From: Brugia malayi
Taxonomy: Eukaryota > Nematoda > Chromadorea > Rhabditida > Onchocercidae
Assembly (NCBI RefSeq): GCF_000002995.4
Contig: NW_025062475.1
Coordinates: 11,412,187-11,476,186, forward strand
Direction of reading: 5' to 3'
DNA: 64,000 nt
Under the pieces are notes generated by a model. That model did not search any database. It saw nothing but the letters and a program-made list of their open reading frames with translations, and was not told the origin of the DNA. This document shows, piece after piece, positions 40,971 through 59,249 of the stretch; the first letter of the stretch is position 1, and the number at the start of each line of letters is the position of its first letter. The position numbers and the translations under genes are program-made.

Positions 40971-42918
40971 GTAAAACTTTGGAAATCACGGAGAGACAAA
41001 TATATTACATCATTTTTATATCTAGATGTCCCCTATATCCTTCTGTATTATTCAGAAATTCTATGAAATTGATACTCTGTTATAATTTTCATATTGAGAA
41101 GAACACTGGGTATAACATTGCAGGAAGCCTCAATTATTTCAGGAATACATTTGTAGCTGTGATTTCCTGATGTCCCCAATCAATATTACATTTTTTTTCT
41201 GAATAAATCAGTAATGAAATCAGTGAATGGAATGAAACATTCCTAATTTTAGATCTTTTCGAATTCCACAGCTAACACTGTTACAAGTTGTCATCCTGTA
41301 ATCATGATATTACTTAAGGATACTCTGTCAGAAATAAATTAGATTCGGAATTTATGATTGGGATATTAAAGAACAAAATACCGATGTAAATTATATGGTG
41401 TGTAGCGTCAATGTCACTAATTCAATTTTGTTCACAGAAAAGAATGACAAAAAAAAAAAAAAAACTGTTTGTCTCTATTAATTTATTGAATCTCAAAATT
41501 ATTTTGAAAAAAAAAAAAACGAGAAAACGAAAAGGGGCTATAGATAACAATGAACGACTTATTGAATGAAATTTGAATTAAAGAAAATATAAGGCAACAC
41601 TAATCCTGTTCATTAATCTACGTAATGAACACTGATACATTTGCATACATTTTAAAATTTATTTCACTTTCATTACAACATATCATCACATGATGGAATA
41701 AACGACTGATAAAACTCGAAGCGCTGGCCTTTGCGACAATTTAGTCAGAAAACAGTTGAAACATAAAATCACAGCGATTTCAAAAGCTACAAAACGTGTC
41801 TGGCAAACTTGAAATTTCAAATCCTAGCAAGATAGCTAAAATGAAATAAACATTCTATTTTAAGGATCAACCAGTAATCATCGTTTTCAATGTTTATCAA
41901 ATTTAGACATTAAAAAAAAAAAAACGTACTAAGACTAGTCGGTCTTTACTCTCTTCCATGCTTAGCTCAGCACTTTAATAAGCAAAATATAAGGAAGAGA
42001 AAAAAAAATACTTTCAATATTAACTTGATGTTAATATTAAATTAAATTAATAAATAAAAATAAGGAAAAAGCATTTCCATTGAGATTAAAAGAAGAGAAT
42101 GTATGTATATAGGCTCTCCAAAGCACTGAACTCGTTTGATTCAATGATGAATTAAATCAATTAACTGAATTGAAATAATTAAGATTTGAATGGAACATAA
42201 AAATCAAAATATTTCAATTAGAATGAAGAAACAAGTCAAGATATAAAATATAATTTTAGAATAGAAAATGCAAAATCACTGATAAAAAAAAAGCACAGAA
42301 ACGAAGTGAAAATGAAAATATAACCAGATGAGACAACCAATTAATTTCTGGAAACATTCGTCTTAATATGACAATTCCGCATCGAAACTTTTCAAGAAAA
42401 ATGAGAATTGCCAAAATAAGACTACCTAGCTACTTGTCACTGAACCCACAAATTAGGTCTCGCATAGTTTGAAATCATTTTGAGGGATTTGAGGAGCGGG
42501 GACACTAGTAGTAGGATTTGAGAAGAATAGGACAGTCGAGATTGAGACTAACTTTTGTTGGAGAGGGAAGAGAAGTAGTAAAAGTTAATGATATTAGCAG
42601 AAAAACATTTAATGTTTTGATAATGAGAAAAAGTGAGATATAACATTGGAAATATGGAGATAGCAATGATTGCTAAGATTTTAGTGTTTGTTGCAAGAGA
42701 AGAGACAGTAGAGATTGCTAATGGGTGAAAGGATTAAGGACATGAGTGAAAAATGACAGAGAGGCAAATTTGTCGCACTCAAAATTGCTATTGAAACAAC
42801 TTCGCACTGAATTACCCAGTTTAGCCAGTGAAATAAGTGATCGACGGAGTGCATCAGGTTAAGGCGGAAATAATGCTGTTTATAGGTTAACCCATTTTAC
42901 GGGGGAAAATTTGAAAGT

Positions 42919-42920
42919 AG
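42919..42920 (+). promoter_or_regulatory. Likely spliced-leader acceptor of PAN2
   Basis: An AG (gaaagtag) directly abuts the chosen PAN2 start codon at 42921, as is common for trans-spliced nematode messages. The preceding pyrimidine tract is weak. Confidence 0.45.
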
Positions 42921-45900
42921 ATGCGAATGTATGGTTCATCACCAGGACATAGCGAAAATGTCTTAATATCTGCGGATGGTCTTACATCAATGGTTTGAGT
43001 TTTACACCAATTTAAAACATTTTAAAACTTCATGTTACGTTTCATAAGTTCATAAAATGTGAAATTTCATAAAGAGCTAAGAGTAAAATATTTAAATCTA
43101 TTTATCATACAGTTTAGATTAAGTTTAGATCTTTGCGAATCATTTTTCCATAAACTTTTAGAATTTAGCATTCAAAAAAAAAAAAACTGAAGGGAGTGCT
43201 TAAATTTTACCAATAATTGTTGTTTCAGAATAACGAAGCTCGTATTCCAGAAGGTGGATTCGCATTGCTGTCAACAACATCACAGAATGCAGCACTTGCA
43301 CATTTCATTACAGCACTTACATTTGATCCATACCAGGAACTTCTTTGGACTGGCAATAATACAGTAATTGATTTTTTTTGAAAATGATTGTGAAAATTCT
43401 CAGATTTTGTATTTAAATTTATTCTGTTACCATCCTTAACATGATTGCTTTGATATTACTCTTAAAATAACTATTCCCGTTAAAATAATGAATATTAGGC
43501 CTTCCATTCATGTTCAAGGCATGTTTGCTTTCAATCGTTGGGAAAAGTAGCAATGAAGCTTTGAATCAGTTCAGTTCAGAAATGTAAAGCTGATCAAAAT
43601 GTTATTCATAAGATATGAAACAAAATTTGTAGTGGATGAATTTAAACTATTTTAGTACTTTATGCATTTCCATGATTTTCAGGGACGCGTGGTGTCGTTT
43701 TATGGTGCACAACTTGACAAGTACACAGCATTTTTATCGTCAACTAATTCAAACATTCGTGCTTTGCTTGCTTCAGAAACTGTTATTTTCTCACTAACAT
43801 CCAAGCGTTTAAGAGCTAACCGTCGACAAGGCATTTCGTTATTTACACATATGTAAGCTTTTATTTAAATTATTCGTTTAAAGAATTCCTTAATCACAGA
43901 AACTTATTGAATGCTATTTACAAAACCGATGTTGCAGTAATTTATATCGAGTCTTCTAAAGTTACTCGTCAGCTTCATTGCCGTTGCAGTCATGTTGTTA
44001 TTAATGATATGAATAGGCTTGTGAATATTCAGGTTATTCATTTGAAAAATTCTTTGGTCACATAAATTTATTGTCTAGCAGAAATAGCGCAGAAATATGG
44101 ATTGATTTATAGGTCCGATCATATGACTGATCTTACCTGTATGCATCGACTTTCGGATGTACCACATAAATTACTGCTGGGTGGTAATCAGCAACAAATC
44201 ATACAGTTTGATGTGGAAACACAAAAAGAAATACGAATTGTATGTTTTTTTTTTTTTAATTTCAACACTGAATTTCATTATGAAAAATAAATTGGGCTAA
44301 GTGAGCTGATCGCTAGAAGTCTAATCGTGGAAATATGACTAAATTTTTTCTGAAAAGTTTGATGGGAATGTTAATTTCAGGTTTCTGTTAAACAGAAAAA
44401 TTGCTTGGCTTTGCGATCAAATCAAAAATTTTTATTTAGTTCTGACTCGGAGGGAAACGTAAGTTTCAGCTGGCATTTTTTTCTTTTGTTATTTGTATTG
44501 TTTTCTAATAGAGAGGAATATTATGAAATATTCTTTGATTGTACCAACAATCCACGAATATTCACTAAGTTGTTGTACTTTCACTCTACATTATATTGTT
44601 GGCTGCTTTATCATTGTTTCCTGAAAGCAAATTATTTTTTTAGGTAACACTCCGGCACCTTACAACAGTGGATGCAATCCATGCCTTGCAAGCTCATCAG
44701 GGATCAATAGCTGATTTTGATGTTTGCGGCAATAAACTAATCACATGCGGTTACTCTCCAAGGTTGGTGATTCATTCACTAATCAGATTAGAATGACGTT
44801 GACTCTTTTGAATCTGGTCATCGGTAGAAAACTTTGAACCACATATGATTTGCCATTGTAATTTTTCGTATTACTGTGCAGAAAGGAATCAGTGCGCTGC
44901 TAATTAAATTGATATATACTCTGATACACAGTTTTTATTATAGAATGGGTAAAATGGCAGGTGATCGATTCATAATGATTTATGATCTAAGAACACTGCG
45001 TAGTTTGCCCCCGGTACCTTTACCAATGGCACCATCATATTGCAGATTTCTACCATCTTATTCGGATGGTCGGATTATGGTTTGCTCTCAAGTATGCTTT
45101 TATACATTTTCTAAATGTGGAACTTTTATAGTAATTAATATTAGTGATGTCATTAAATATTTTGCAGTTATTTTTTCCCAGTTCTAATGTACGTAGCACT
45201 ATAAAATTATTGCCGAAAAATTAACACTACAGAGGATATATCCATTTTTCTTAGAGTGGTGAATTGATTGTAATGGATTTGAATGAGCAATCTAGTCAGA
45301 TGCCTATACAGTTAGATACAAATGGTTTCGCCATTACATCTCTTGATGTATCAACTTCGAAACAATGTATCGCTTTTGGTGATCAAACAGGTAAATCAGA
45401 TTTTCAATAATTTTTTGAATATAAAATTTGGATAATTCTAGAACCAACGTTGAATGTAGATAAAGAAAACTGTTTTCATATTCACAAAAAGAAAGTGCTG
45501 TTGACAAAAACAAAAAAAAGAGAAAAATGGAATGATAGCGTAAGTCAAATAATTCAAGAAAATAACACTATTTCTGCTTTCTCTAACTAATGCTGCATAT
45601 ATACGTTCAGGTTTGATACACCTCTTTTCGGATCGAATGGAACCGATTTTTAATGAAAATTCATGGGGCACAGATTTTCCAGATCCAGTAAGTAGAATTT
45701 TGACATGCTCTTTGTAAATGAATATTCCCTTCAAACTACATTTCTAGGAATCATAAGCATTCAAGGCAACTGATGACTAGTCTTCTTTAAAAAGGTGATC
45801 ATATTTATTTTTTTTTGACGTCCAGTTCTACTCTGCCAGCGCACCTTGTGTGGGTAATTCTTTTTTTTTTTTGAGATTTTCTCAGGCAGTAAAAATTCTT

Positions 45901-48900
45901 TTTTAGATTGCTTTTCATCCACCAGTTAACATCGACGATCCCGAGCCATCATATGGAGTGTTTCCTCTTCCGTTTCCAGTGGATGATCACTATGCCTCAG
46001 ATTGGCCTGAGCAGTTATGTATTAGACGGTTTAGGTATATTTTCTTCGTATTCTCGCACAATTTTATGAAATTTCTAACTTAAACTTATGATGAACATAA
46101 TATCTCCAAGAAATTTGTCGAGAGAAAACATAAAGATCATTTCCGTTTTAGACAGCCAGATCCGATATCAGAAAAGGTGATTGATTCAATGCGCATGGTG
46201 CAGTTTGTTGGTTATGCTCATAATCCTCGCGCTGGTACATCACTGCGAGGCTTCAACGTTTGTCCATATACAAGTTCTACCCATGATAAATGTTCAAATG
46301 GTAGTTTCGATTCTAAAATATTACTGCCTTGAATATATCGAGGGATTTTTGATAGTAGTGACGGAATCTTTTTTTTTTTTTTTTGATATCCCCAAGTGAT
46401 TACTCCTCTAGCACTTATCACTAGTACTCGATTTCTCAGCTTTTAGAGATTTTTTTTTTCCATATTATTTTCCTGCATTGCCATTTGGTTATTCAAAAAT
46501 ATTCTAAAGTTTTGGCAAGAATTTTTTCTTTTTTCAGCAATGAAAAATGATGATATACTTCACATTCCGAAGTTTTATTTGCGTACCGAAGGAAAGTTAA
46601 CCTCTAAGGCTGAAGAAATTGATTTTAAGCGATATAATCGCACAGAATTCAACGCTTTAGAAAATAGTGTCGAAACAAGTCCCGCATGCATGCTTCTGCT
46701 TGTAATTCATATTTGCTCGTAATTTTTGTAATTCACGATTATTTCAAAACATTTTATTTTTCTGATTTTTGTATGTTCCGATTTATCCATCCTTGCGATA
46801 GATATGTTCAAGAAACCTTCTAGTGCAGAGAAGCATACATAAGGCTTAATTTCAAACTGTTACCAGTCATCGTTAAGAAGGATTCCAGTAATTCATAAAT
46901 TTCCATCATTCACTTTTTAAACTACAAGTGCAACATATTTGTAAGGAAAATACACCGTTTTCCCGAAATTATTTTTTTTTCTTTGTTTTAGGCAATGTAT
47001 CATCTGATGAACGTAAGAACAGTCTTTCTTTCGCATTTCTGCTACCTGGAAAGCTGCATTTCATGTGAAATGAATCTTCTCTTCCGGTTACTTACAGATC
47101 GACCAGTGTCGAGTGTGGTATCGGTATGAACTTTTTTCAGTAATCTGAGTGGGATTTTAAAAAAAAATTTTGAAAATATTTAAACAAAAAATGAAAACTG
47201 ATCATTTGTAGTTTGAATGAACTATGCGTGTAATAGCCGTGGTAAGATTACGTAGTAGACGTGATCCTAGACTTTATTAAAAAATCCGTGCATTCATTAC
47301 TTGCTTATTAATGCGGCCAAAGCAAGTAGAGCCATTAATTTCAACAGCATAGCTAGTGGATTAATGACCAGTGTAGTTGTTGTGGTGGCTACAAGCTTTC
47401 GATGTCGTCACAAATAAGCATATTGTATGGAATAACTAAAATTCTAGTAATGACGTAATTATTCCATATTCCTTATATACTAATGACAGAGTTATTTGAT
47501 ATTCCTTATCATACTTCTAGGCGAAAAACTTTATGAAGACTTTTCGATCCATTGATGACGGTAAAAAATGGGCAGATGCAGTTGCTAATGCAAGTTTAGC
47601 GCAAACAGTTCGCTTATTTATGCAAGTCTTCAGCAAAATATTGGATAAGGTATCTACGATTTGGCATTTATGATTTAAGTTTAATTTATATAAGCATAAA
47701 ATATATCATAAGAAAGATAATGTAAATAAATAGTATGCTATTACTGAGATAAATTCAGAGAGGATTTCTTTTCTTTGCATATTAATAGGAACTTTCTGAA
47801 ACTACTGCTGGAGTAGCGCTTCGCAAGGAAATGGAGATTTCGTTTACTTTAAATAATCATTGCATTCGGTGTTCCGAGCATTATCAGTCAGCCCTCGCAC
47901 AACTTTATATATCATTAGCATACCCGACAAGTAAGGATGATATACTTTTGAAGTTTTTGTTCCATTCTTTATTGAATTTCTCTGCTTTTAATTCAAATTT
48001 TAGATTCAAAGTAATGATTTTGAAATAATTTTTCCAGGTAATGAAAAAATTGGATTTTGTACGTTGCTGGAAAAAACCCTAAACTGTCCCGAACAAAATG
48101 AAGCTATCTGCCAGAAATGCGGGAAGTTAGCACGGTTCGCATCAACACGTCGTGTGCGTTTACTGCCGAACATTCTCGCTTTGGATATGACAGCCAGTAC
48201 AGAAACAGAACAAGCATTTTGGATTTCTCACATTCAAGTTCTTTCTTCCAATTTTACCTATTGATGAAATACATTAAGTTTTATTAGGTATATAATGTCA
48301 TTTAAAATATTCAAGATGATGAATATAATTTGCTGCTGACAAAACTGAAATTGTATATGTAAAGGTATGAGTTTTGAATATTTTTTTGTTGTTCAGGCAT
48401 TTGAAAGTCGATCGGTGACGGCGCCAAATTCAGTAACAGAACACAAAGTAAAATTATGTAGATATGGTACTGAATGCAGAAATCCAAACTGTCGGTATCT
48501 TCATAATGATGACAGGTTTATTTTAGTATATGACTCAAACTGGATTTTTTCTTTTTCCTTAGCAAGATGGAATTAAAGACAAGGCAGAATGAATTTACTA
48601 AATTTTATGCATTACTGTTCATTCGTGAACAACATTAAATTGATAATTGTAAGGTATTTATATTAGTCACGTGTTTCACGAATTTTAAATGATGATCACT
48701 CAGCTGACATTCGAAGATGTGGTTAAAATGGCAGATTCGAACGCAAAAATTTATTGGAAACTGGAATAGTTATTCTCTTATGTGCTTTCATATTTTAGAA
48801 GTGCTGCATTAGGATCAGAAATCATTATGAACAGCTGACTTTCGCTAACCTCAAATTCATTCCAGTAAATGTGAAACGAATGTACTAACGACTGAAGGCA

Positions 48901-50799
48901 CTACCACATATTACGAATGTCCTCATTATATACCGAATTCAGTACATATCAAAATAACGGATGGTATTTGCACGGTTTCGGAAGTAACGAGATTTTTGAG
49001 TCATTTAAAAAAGTTGAATGTCTTTAGTTCTGATTTAGCTTACTATTAGTTTCCACAATTTTTATTTGTGAGTTTTACACCTTTCAAATTTAGAATAAGA
49101 TGGAAAATAGTACATCCTTTCATCTGGTAGCAGCCATATTTATCATCAATGAAGATGAAGAAACGCAAACTGAGGAACATTTGGTCACTGCGATCAGATC
49201 AAAGCAGGTAAATAATAGTTTTGTTTTTTTAGCTCGTTTTTTTCTGTTCTTTTTTGTTTATATATTTTTGCCTTGAAGGATTCTTGCTGGATATTGTTTA
49301 ACAGTTGGTCTGTTACACGAATCTCAGAAAATGAAGCATTGCGTCTACATGCTTGCTGGAAATTACCGGCTATCTTATATTATGTGCAAGACAGAGAAAA
49401 TGGTGGTAAAGAAGGTAATCGATTTTTTCGAGGCCTTATTTTAACTGTTCAAAAAGAAACGAATGATTTCTCATTCCTATCAATTCCAGCTGCCAAAAAT
49501 GAAAGTCGTGCTATAATCCCACGGTCTGTATTCTGGAATGATCTGGATTCAAACAAAATTAAAATACCAGAAAGAGGAAGTAAAGTTGCGATCTATGCGA
49601 AATATGCAATCAGCGAGGTACTACCTATAACACGTTTCACTGTTTAATTTAATGCAACCTTAAGGTTACTGTATTAATAACTTTACCAGTGAATTAACAG
49701 TACATTTCAATAGTAAATTATGAATTCCATTATTTTAAATAAGGTCATAGCATTATTAGGAAGTGTGTAGACTGCATGCTGAATGATTTTGTGCAATATA
49801 TGATGGATTCATTACAAATCCTAATTTTTAGGCTGGCGAAAAGAGAGTATCTGAAGTTTCTGCAGTTGACGAAGATGGCAGTTGTTTTATTAGTAGTGTT
49901 ATCAAGGAACCAGGAATAAAGAGTGATATGGATAACTCGCAGACGCTGAAGAGAGTGTCTTTGAAACTTCTATACCTGATTCAAGAAAAAATAACAATCA
50001 TTGGATACAAAATTGAGCACTTATTTGAAATGCTAAATATCCACGTAAATATTTTACACATTTATTTTTTTAAAGTATCCAAGATGATATCTTATTGATA
50101 TCTGTTCTACTCAATCTTTTTTAAATTTATTGCTTCACTGATCGAAGAAGCTATCCTTTAAATTAAATACATGGTGCTCGATTTCACTAATTCGTAATTC
50201 TTTATTACCATCTTCTATTCTTTCGATATCTATTTCTACTCAATATTTTTTAAATTAGCTGATTATGTAGTATTTATTACATAATTTTTGCGTTTAAGTT
50301 ATGCGTTTGTTTGTTGTTTAATATATTTATATAAAATTGTAGGTATCGGAAGAACAGGTAAAAGACATTGTGTTGCTTTACCGTCCATTGTTCAAGCGTT
50401 CGCTTTCATTAAATGCTTTAGCACAGCACTTCTTCGGCAAGCTTTTCTCTGTTCTAATTTTGATCATTTTAAATCAGTAGTTTTTTAGTTTTTAATTTTA
50501 ATCATTTTAAAAGTTTTAGAGTCAAGAAATTTTTGTTCGGAAATTCTTATAAAAAATAAAGCTAAACGATAGAAAGGTCGGTTGTGTTATTTATAACAGT
50601 TTTTTTTTTTTGAGGCAGTATAATGAAATAATAGCACTAATATATAGGCGAGTCAGTTGATGAGGAAGAAACCGATCCAATCGATCTTGCTCGCTTGTCT
50701 CTTCGATTGTACACAAAATTCAATGAATTAAAGGAAGCCGATGAGGCAGATATCAATATTGCCGTATTAACCCATGCATTGGAGACAAATATTTCTTAA
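42921..50799 (+). CDS. panl-2: PAN2, PAN2-PAN3 deadenylase subunit, with degenerate exonuclease site
   Basis: Cytoplasmic poly(A) shortening scaffold/nuclease. 23 exons: 42921-42992, 43229-43363, 43683-43852, 44113-44239, 44381-44458, 44644-44762, 44944-45091, 45255-45390, 45611-45687, 45907-46034, 46152-46300, 46538-46701, 46992-47123, 47521-47649, 47789-47930, 48038-48237, 48397-48515, 48866-48983, 49094-49207, 49279-49617, 49832-50044, 50343-50436, 50648-50799; 1084 residues (human 1202). Order: WD40 propeller (about 30-330), PAN3-binding linker with VGYAHNPR, pseudo-ubiquitin-hydrolase domain (FKRYNRTEFNALE, CEMNLLFRLL, FCTLLEKTL) and C-terminal DEDDh domain. The nuclease motif DAEFV is replaced by YAKYA (925-929), and other catalytic positions are also changed (see findings). 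A CCCH motif lies at 723-738. Exon 13 could end at 47117 instead; exon 22 uses a GC donor. Confidence 0.92.
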
Positions 50800-52064
50800 A
50801 TATAGCGATTTTTTAAATTATGTTTTTAGGTATACGAAAATTTGCAGATTTATGTGTCAAAATTAGAATTTCTTGTAATTATAAGCAAGAACAAAAGTTT
50901 GATGTTGTTTTGTTAAGGATTTTAAAAATGCACAACTTATTTCATATTTTAAATACATTTTTCTTTTAGAAAATATTTATTCCAATCATTTCTTTATGCG
51001 ATAGGTAGGATGTTATAGTAGAAAAATCATCCAAAAAAAGAAACGGTTCCAAAAATATTAAACCTGGAAAAGTATATTGTTTGGAATTTTATTTCCATTA
51101 GTCATTTAATTCAGTCTTGTATTTGTTCTTCCTTCCCCCGAATTCTTTTGTATTTTTCTTGTATATTTCCTATCTCTTCATGTAACGTATGTACAATTTT
51201 TCCAGAAAACAAATGCACTTTGTCATTGAAATGTTGCAAAATGAGATATTGCAAATTTTTTGGTTTGCTTATTCATTTATGTTTGATGTTTTTTAAAAAA
51301 AAAATATATATATATATATCGTATCTGGTAAAAATATTTTTCCCGTAAAGCTTTTTCTCTCTCATTATGAAGTTACTTCCATCATATTTCTGACGCTGAT
51401 GGTTTAAAGTATTTAAATAAACATGTATGAGTGTTTCCATGAAACAAAAAATCGTGCAGGTTTTCAACGGAAAGAGAAAATTTTATATGCAAAAAACGAA
51501 AAGAAATTAAATATTTAATTTCTTCAGTATTTTTGCTGTCAAAATTTTTCTATTTTTTCCAAATCTGCCTAGGTTCCACTTCACTTAATATCATCGCTGG
51601 ATGTCTTCATTTTTCAATTATTTTAAACTTATAGAGGTTGCCTACTTGTACGCTAGCATAACGTTAAGGAAGTTACACTAGAAGATTTTTGAGGGAGTGG
51701 AATCAATTTGAGATCTTTGTGCATTAAAAATCACAAGTTAATCTAATCATGAGATAACAGTCTTTTGGTTGTTTGCGGTAAATTTAATTTAGTTGGGTTA
51801 GTTGAGATTTGATTCTGTGATATTTAATACATGTCATATCCAAGAAGTTGAATGGTATAATCTTTTAATTTTGCCAACTCATATGTCACTCGAAGTAAAA
51901 TATTTAAAGAGGCGAGTTTGATTCGATTTTCGTGAAATTATTGTTGGATAGTTTTTACTCTGGTTTTTCAACAAATTTTTTTTGTAAGAAAATCAGAAAC
52001 GGTCGAGCTAATAAATGTATTTGAATAAAGCGCATTTTTTTTTTTAGAATTATCATCCAATGAA
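50800..52064. other. Intergenic region PAN2 / GTPBP10
   Basis: 1.27 kb, AT-rich, without a recognised exon. It ends in a poly(T)-AG tract (52033-52047) that serves as the likely trans-splice acceptor for the next gene. Confidence 0.65.
52046..52047 (+). promoter_or_regulatory. Likely spliced-leader acceptor of GTPBP10
   Basis: A poly(T) tract ending in TTTTTAG lies 17 nt upstream of the start codon used. An earlier ATG at 52060 is out of frame and soon stops, so the trans-spliced leader would place a short out-of-frame ATG first. Confidence 0.55.
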
Positions 52065-53234
52065 ATGCGACTATTGATTAAGATGATCAAACTGCAGCAA
52101 AAACTGTATGCTTCAACAATTTCTAACGAAGGAGTTATCAACCGTGATCGTTTACGACTTTTCGTACGTGCAGGTAATGGAGGACAAGGATTGCAACGAT
52201 TTAATGGTGTTGGAGGGAATGGTGGTGATGTGATTATGGTTGGACATTCGAAGATGACTTTTGAAGCGATGCTGAAGAATGCTAAACATCGTGTATTGAA
52301 GGTGCAAGCTCAAAGTGGTATGAACTCTTCACAGACTTCACTCATTGGTATAAATGGAAGGCCAAAAATTCTCAAGGTTCCTGTAGGTGTCGATATAATA
52401 AATGCGGAAACTAAAATGTTGATAGCACGTTGTTCACGACCATTCTTCAATTACGTGATAGCACGAGGTGGTCATGGTGGTTGCGCCGAGAATTGCTTTC
52501 AAGCGACGGCTGGTGAGCGGTTTTTCGTCGATCTCCACCTTAAGCTTCATCCAAATATCGGTTTGATTGGTTTCCCGAATGCAGGAAAATCAACAGTTAT
52601 GAAGGCATTGGTGCCAAAAAGAAACATCAAAATAGCCTGTTATCCATTTACAACATTGAAACCTCAACTTTGTTACATTAATAACTTTGGATCGGAATTA
52701 GAATCAATAGACGATGATGATGATTCATTTAGTTTATCAATTGCTGATCTGCCAGGTTTGTTAGAAGGAGCAGCACTGAATCGTGGAAGAGGTAGAGAAT
52801 TTCTAAAGCATCTGGAATTCAGCGATATATTATTGATGGTTGTTGATGTTCTTGGTTTCAAACTTGACTTATCCTTAAATAATCCGTATCGTAATGCACT
52901 GGAAACTGTTGCACTTCTGAATATAGAGTTAGAGAAATATGATCCAGCTTTAGTGATGAAGCCGACGATCATTACTCTGAACAAAATAGATTTACCCAAT
53001 GGTGAACAGAAAGCTAATGAATTGGTTTCAATTCTGGAAAAGGAAAATTGGCCAGATGCATTACCAGAAGAGATGCGACCTACCAAGCCATTATCTGTAA
53101 AAGCAGTAATACCGATTGCAGCGAAGGATCGCCGGTTAGGTGATTTGAAAAAACAGCTGAAATTTCTCTATAAACGATTGCATCCTTTATCAGTGCCAAA
53201 CATTGGTTCCATTAAAAAAACTGTACTTGCTTGA
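52065..53234 (+). CDS. Obg-family GTPase, GTPBP10/ObgH2-like
   Basis: Predicted P-loop GTPase acting in mitochondrial large ribosomal subunit assembly, by homology to GTPBP10. Single exon, 389 residues, close to the human length. The glycine-rich Obg domain (about 29-160) contains LRLFVRAGNGGQG, GVGGNGGDV and VIARGGHGG. The G domain follows: G1 GFPNAGKST (169-177), G2 YPFTTLKP (193-200), G3 DLPG (228-231), G4 NKID (306-309). An acidic insert of five Asp residues (216-220) precedes G3. FFVDLHLKLHPNIGLIGFPN and RGRGREFLKHLE match GTPBP10/MTG2. A basic N-terminus (MRLLIKMIKLQQKLYAS) is compatible with mitochondrial import. GTPBP10 is preferred over MTG2 because of the YPFTTLKP motif and the spacing of the C-terminal region. 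Intronless, unlike most neighbours. Confidence 0.93.
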   Translation: MRLLIKMIKLQQKLYASTISNEGVINRDRLRLFVRAGNGGQGLQRFNGVGGNGGDVIMVGHSKMTFEAMLKNAKHRVLKVQAQSGMNSSQTSLIGINGRPKILKVPVGVDIINAETKMLIARCSRPFFNYVIARGGHGGCAENCFQATAGERFFVDLHLKLHPNIGLIGFPNAGKSTVMKALVPKRNIKIACYPFTTLKPQLCYINNFGSELESIDDDDDSFSLSIADLPGLLEGAALNRGRGREFLKHLEFSDILLMVVDVLGFKLDLSLNNPYRNALETVALLNIELEKYDPALVMKPTIITLNKIDLPNGEQKANELVSILEKENWPDALPEEMRPTKPLSVKAVIPIAAKDRRLGDLKKQLKFLYKRLHPLSVPNIGSIKKTVLA

Positions 53235-53764
53235 CTATTACTCGTTACTTAATTTGTCCATAGCTTCCGTTTCCAATATTTCAATGCTTACTGAAACTTT
53301 AATTCTTCAAATGATTATTAAATTAAGTGGAATAAATTTCCTGATGGAGAGAAAATCCAGCGATTGTTCAAATCGAAATTTTAGATTCATTCATATTTTT
53401 CTTTTTCTTGCGGATTCAATACGGGTTTTGATTTATGCAAATATTTTTGAGTGCATCCTAAATTCAGAATTTGTTATTATTTATTATATTATCGTTATTA
53501 TTTATTATGTTATTGTTTATTACTCTTCATAAATGTATACATTTGGGTATTTGTGTGTGCTTGGTGATACGAATAATATTTGAAAAATTGTCTTAATGCA
53601 AAATAAATAAGTCGTCATAATATTATACATGTAAAAAGGATTTGAATTCCTTTAATATTTTGGTCAATAAATATTTTAACCGGACTAAATTTTTTAATAT
53701 TTTGTTCAAATTAAAATTCTGATTCCATTACATAAATTGCCTTTTGTAGTTTGAGAGTAGGTGG
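53235..53764. other. Intergenic region GTPBP10 / XPB
   Basis: About 530 bp of AT-rich sequence with a TTAT/TATTA simple stretch at 53472-53523. It ends with an AG (53759-53760) four bases before the XPB start codon, a likely trans-splice acceptor. Confidence 0.6.

Positions 53765-59249
<5,485 letters not shown>

Larger units (their letters stand above)
38325..42920. other. Divergent intergenic region ILK / PAN2
   Basis: 4.6 kb separating minus-strand ILK from plus-strand PAN2. It has GC-richer stretches near 38400-38480 and 40030-40270, a CT microsatellite, a CA/TACA repeat region and one good-looking orphan exon at 40890-40970. Otherwise no recognised coding sequence. Confidence 0.55.

Noticed and set aside
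52673..53086. 137-codon minus-strand open frame
   Set aside because: Antisense of the GTPBP10 coding exon; the plus frame has intact GTPase motifs.
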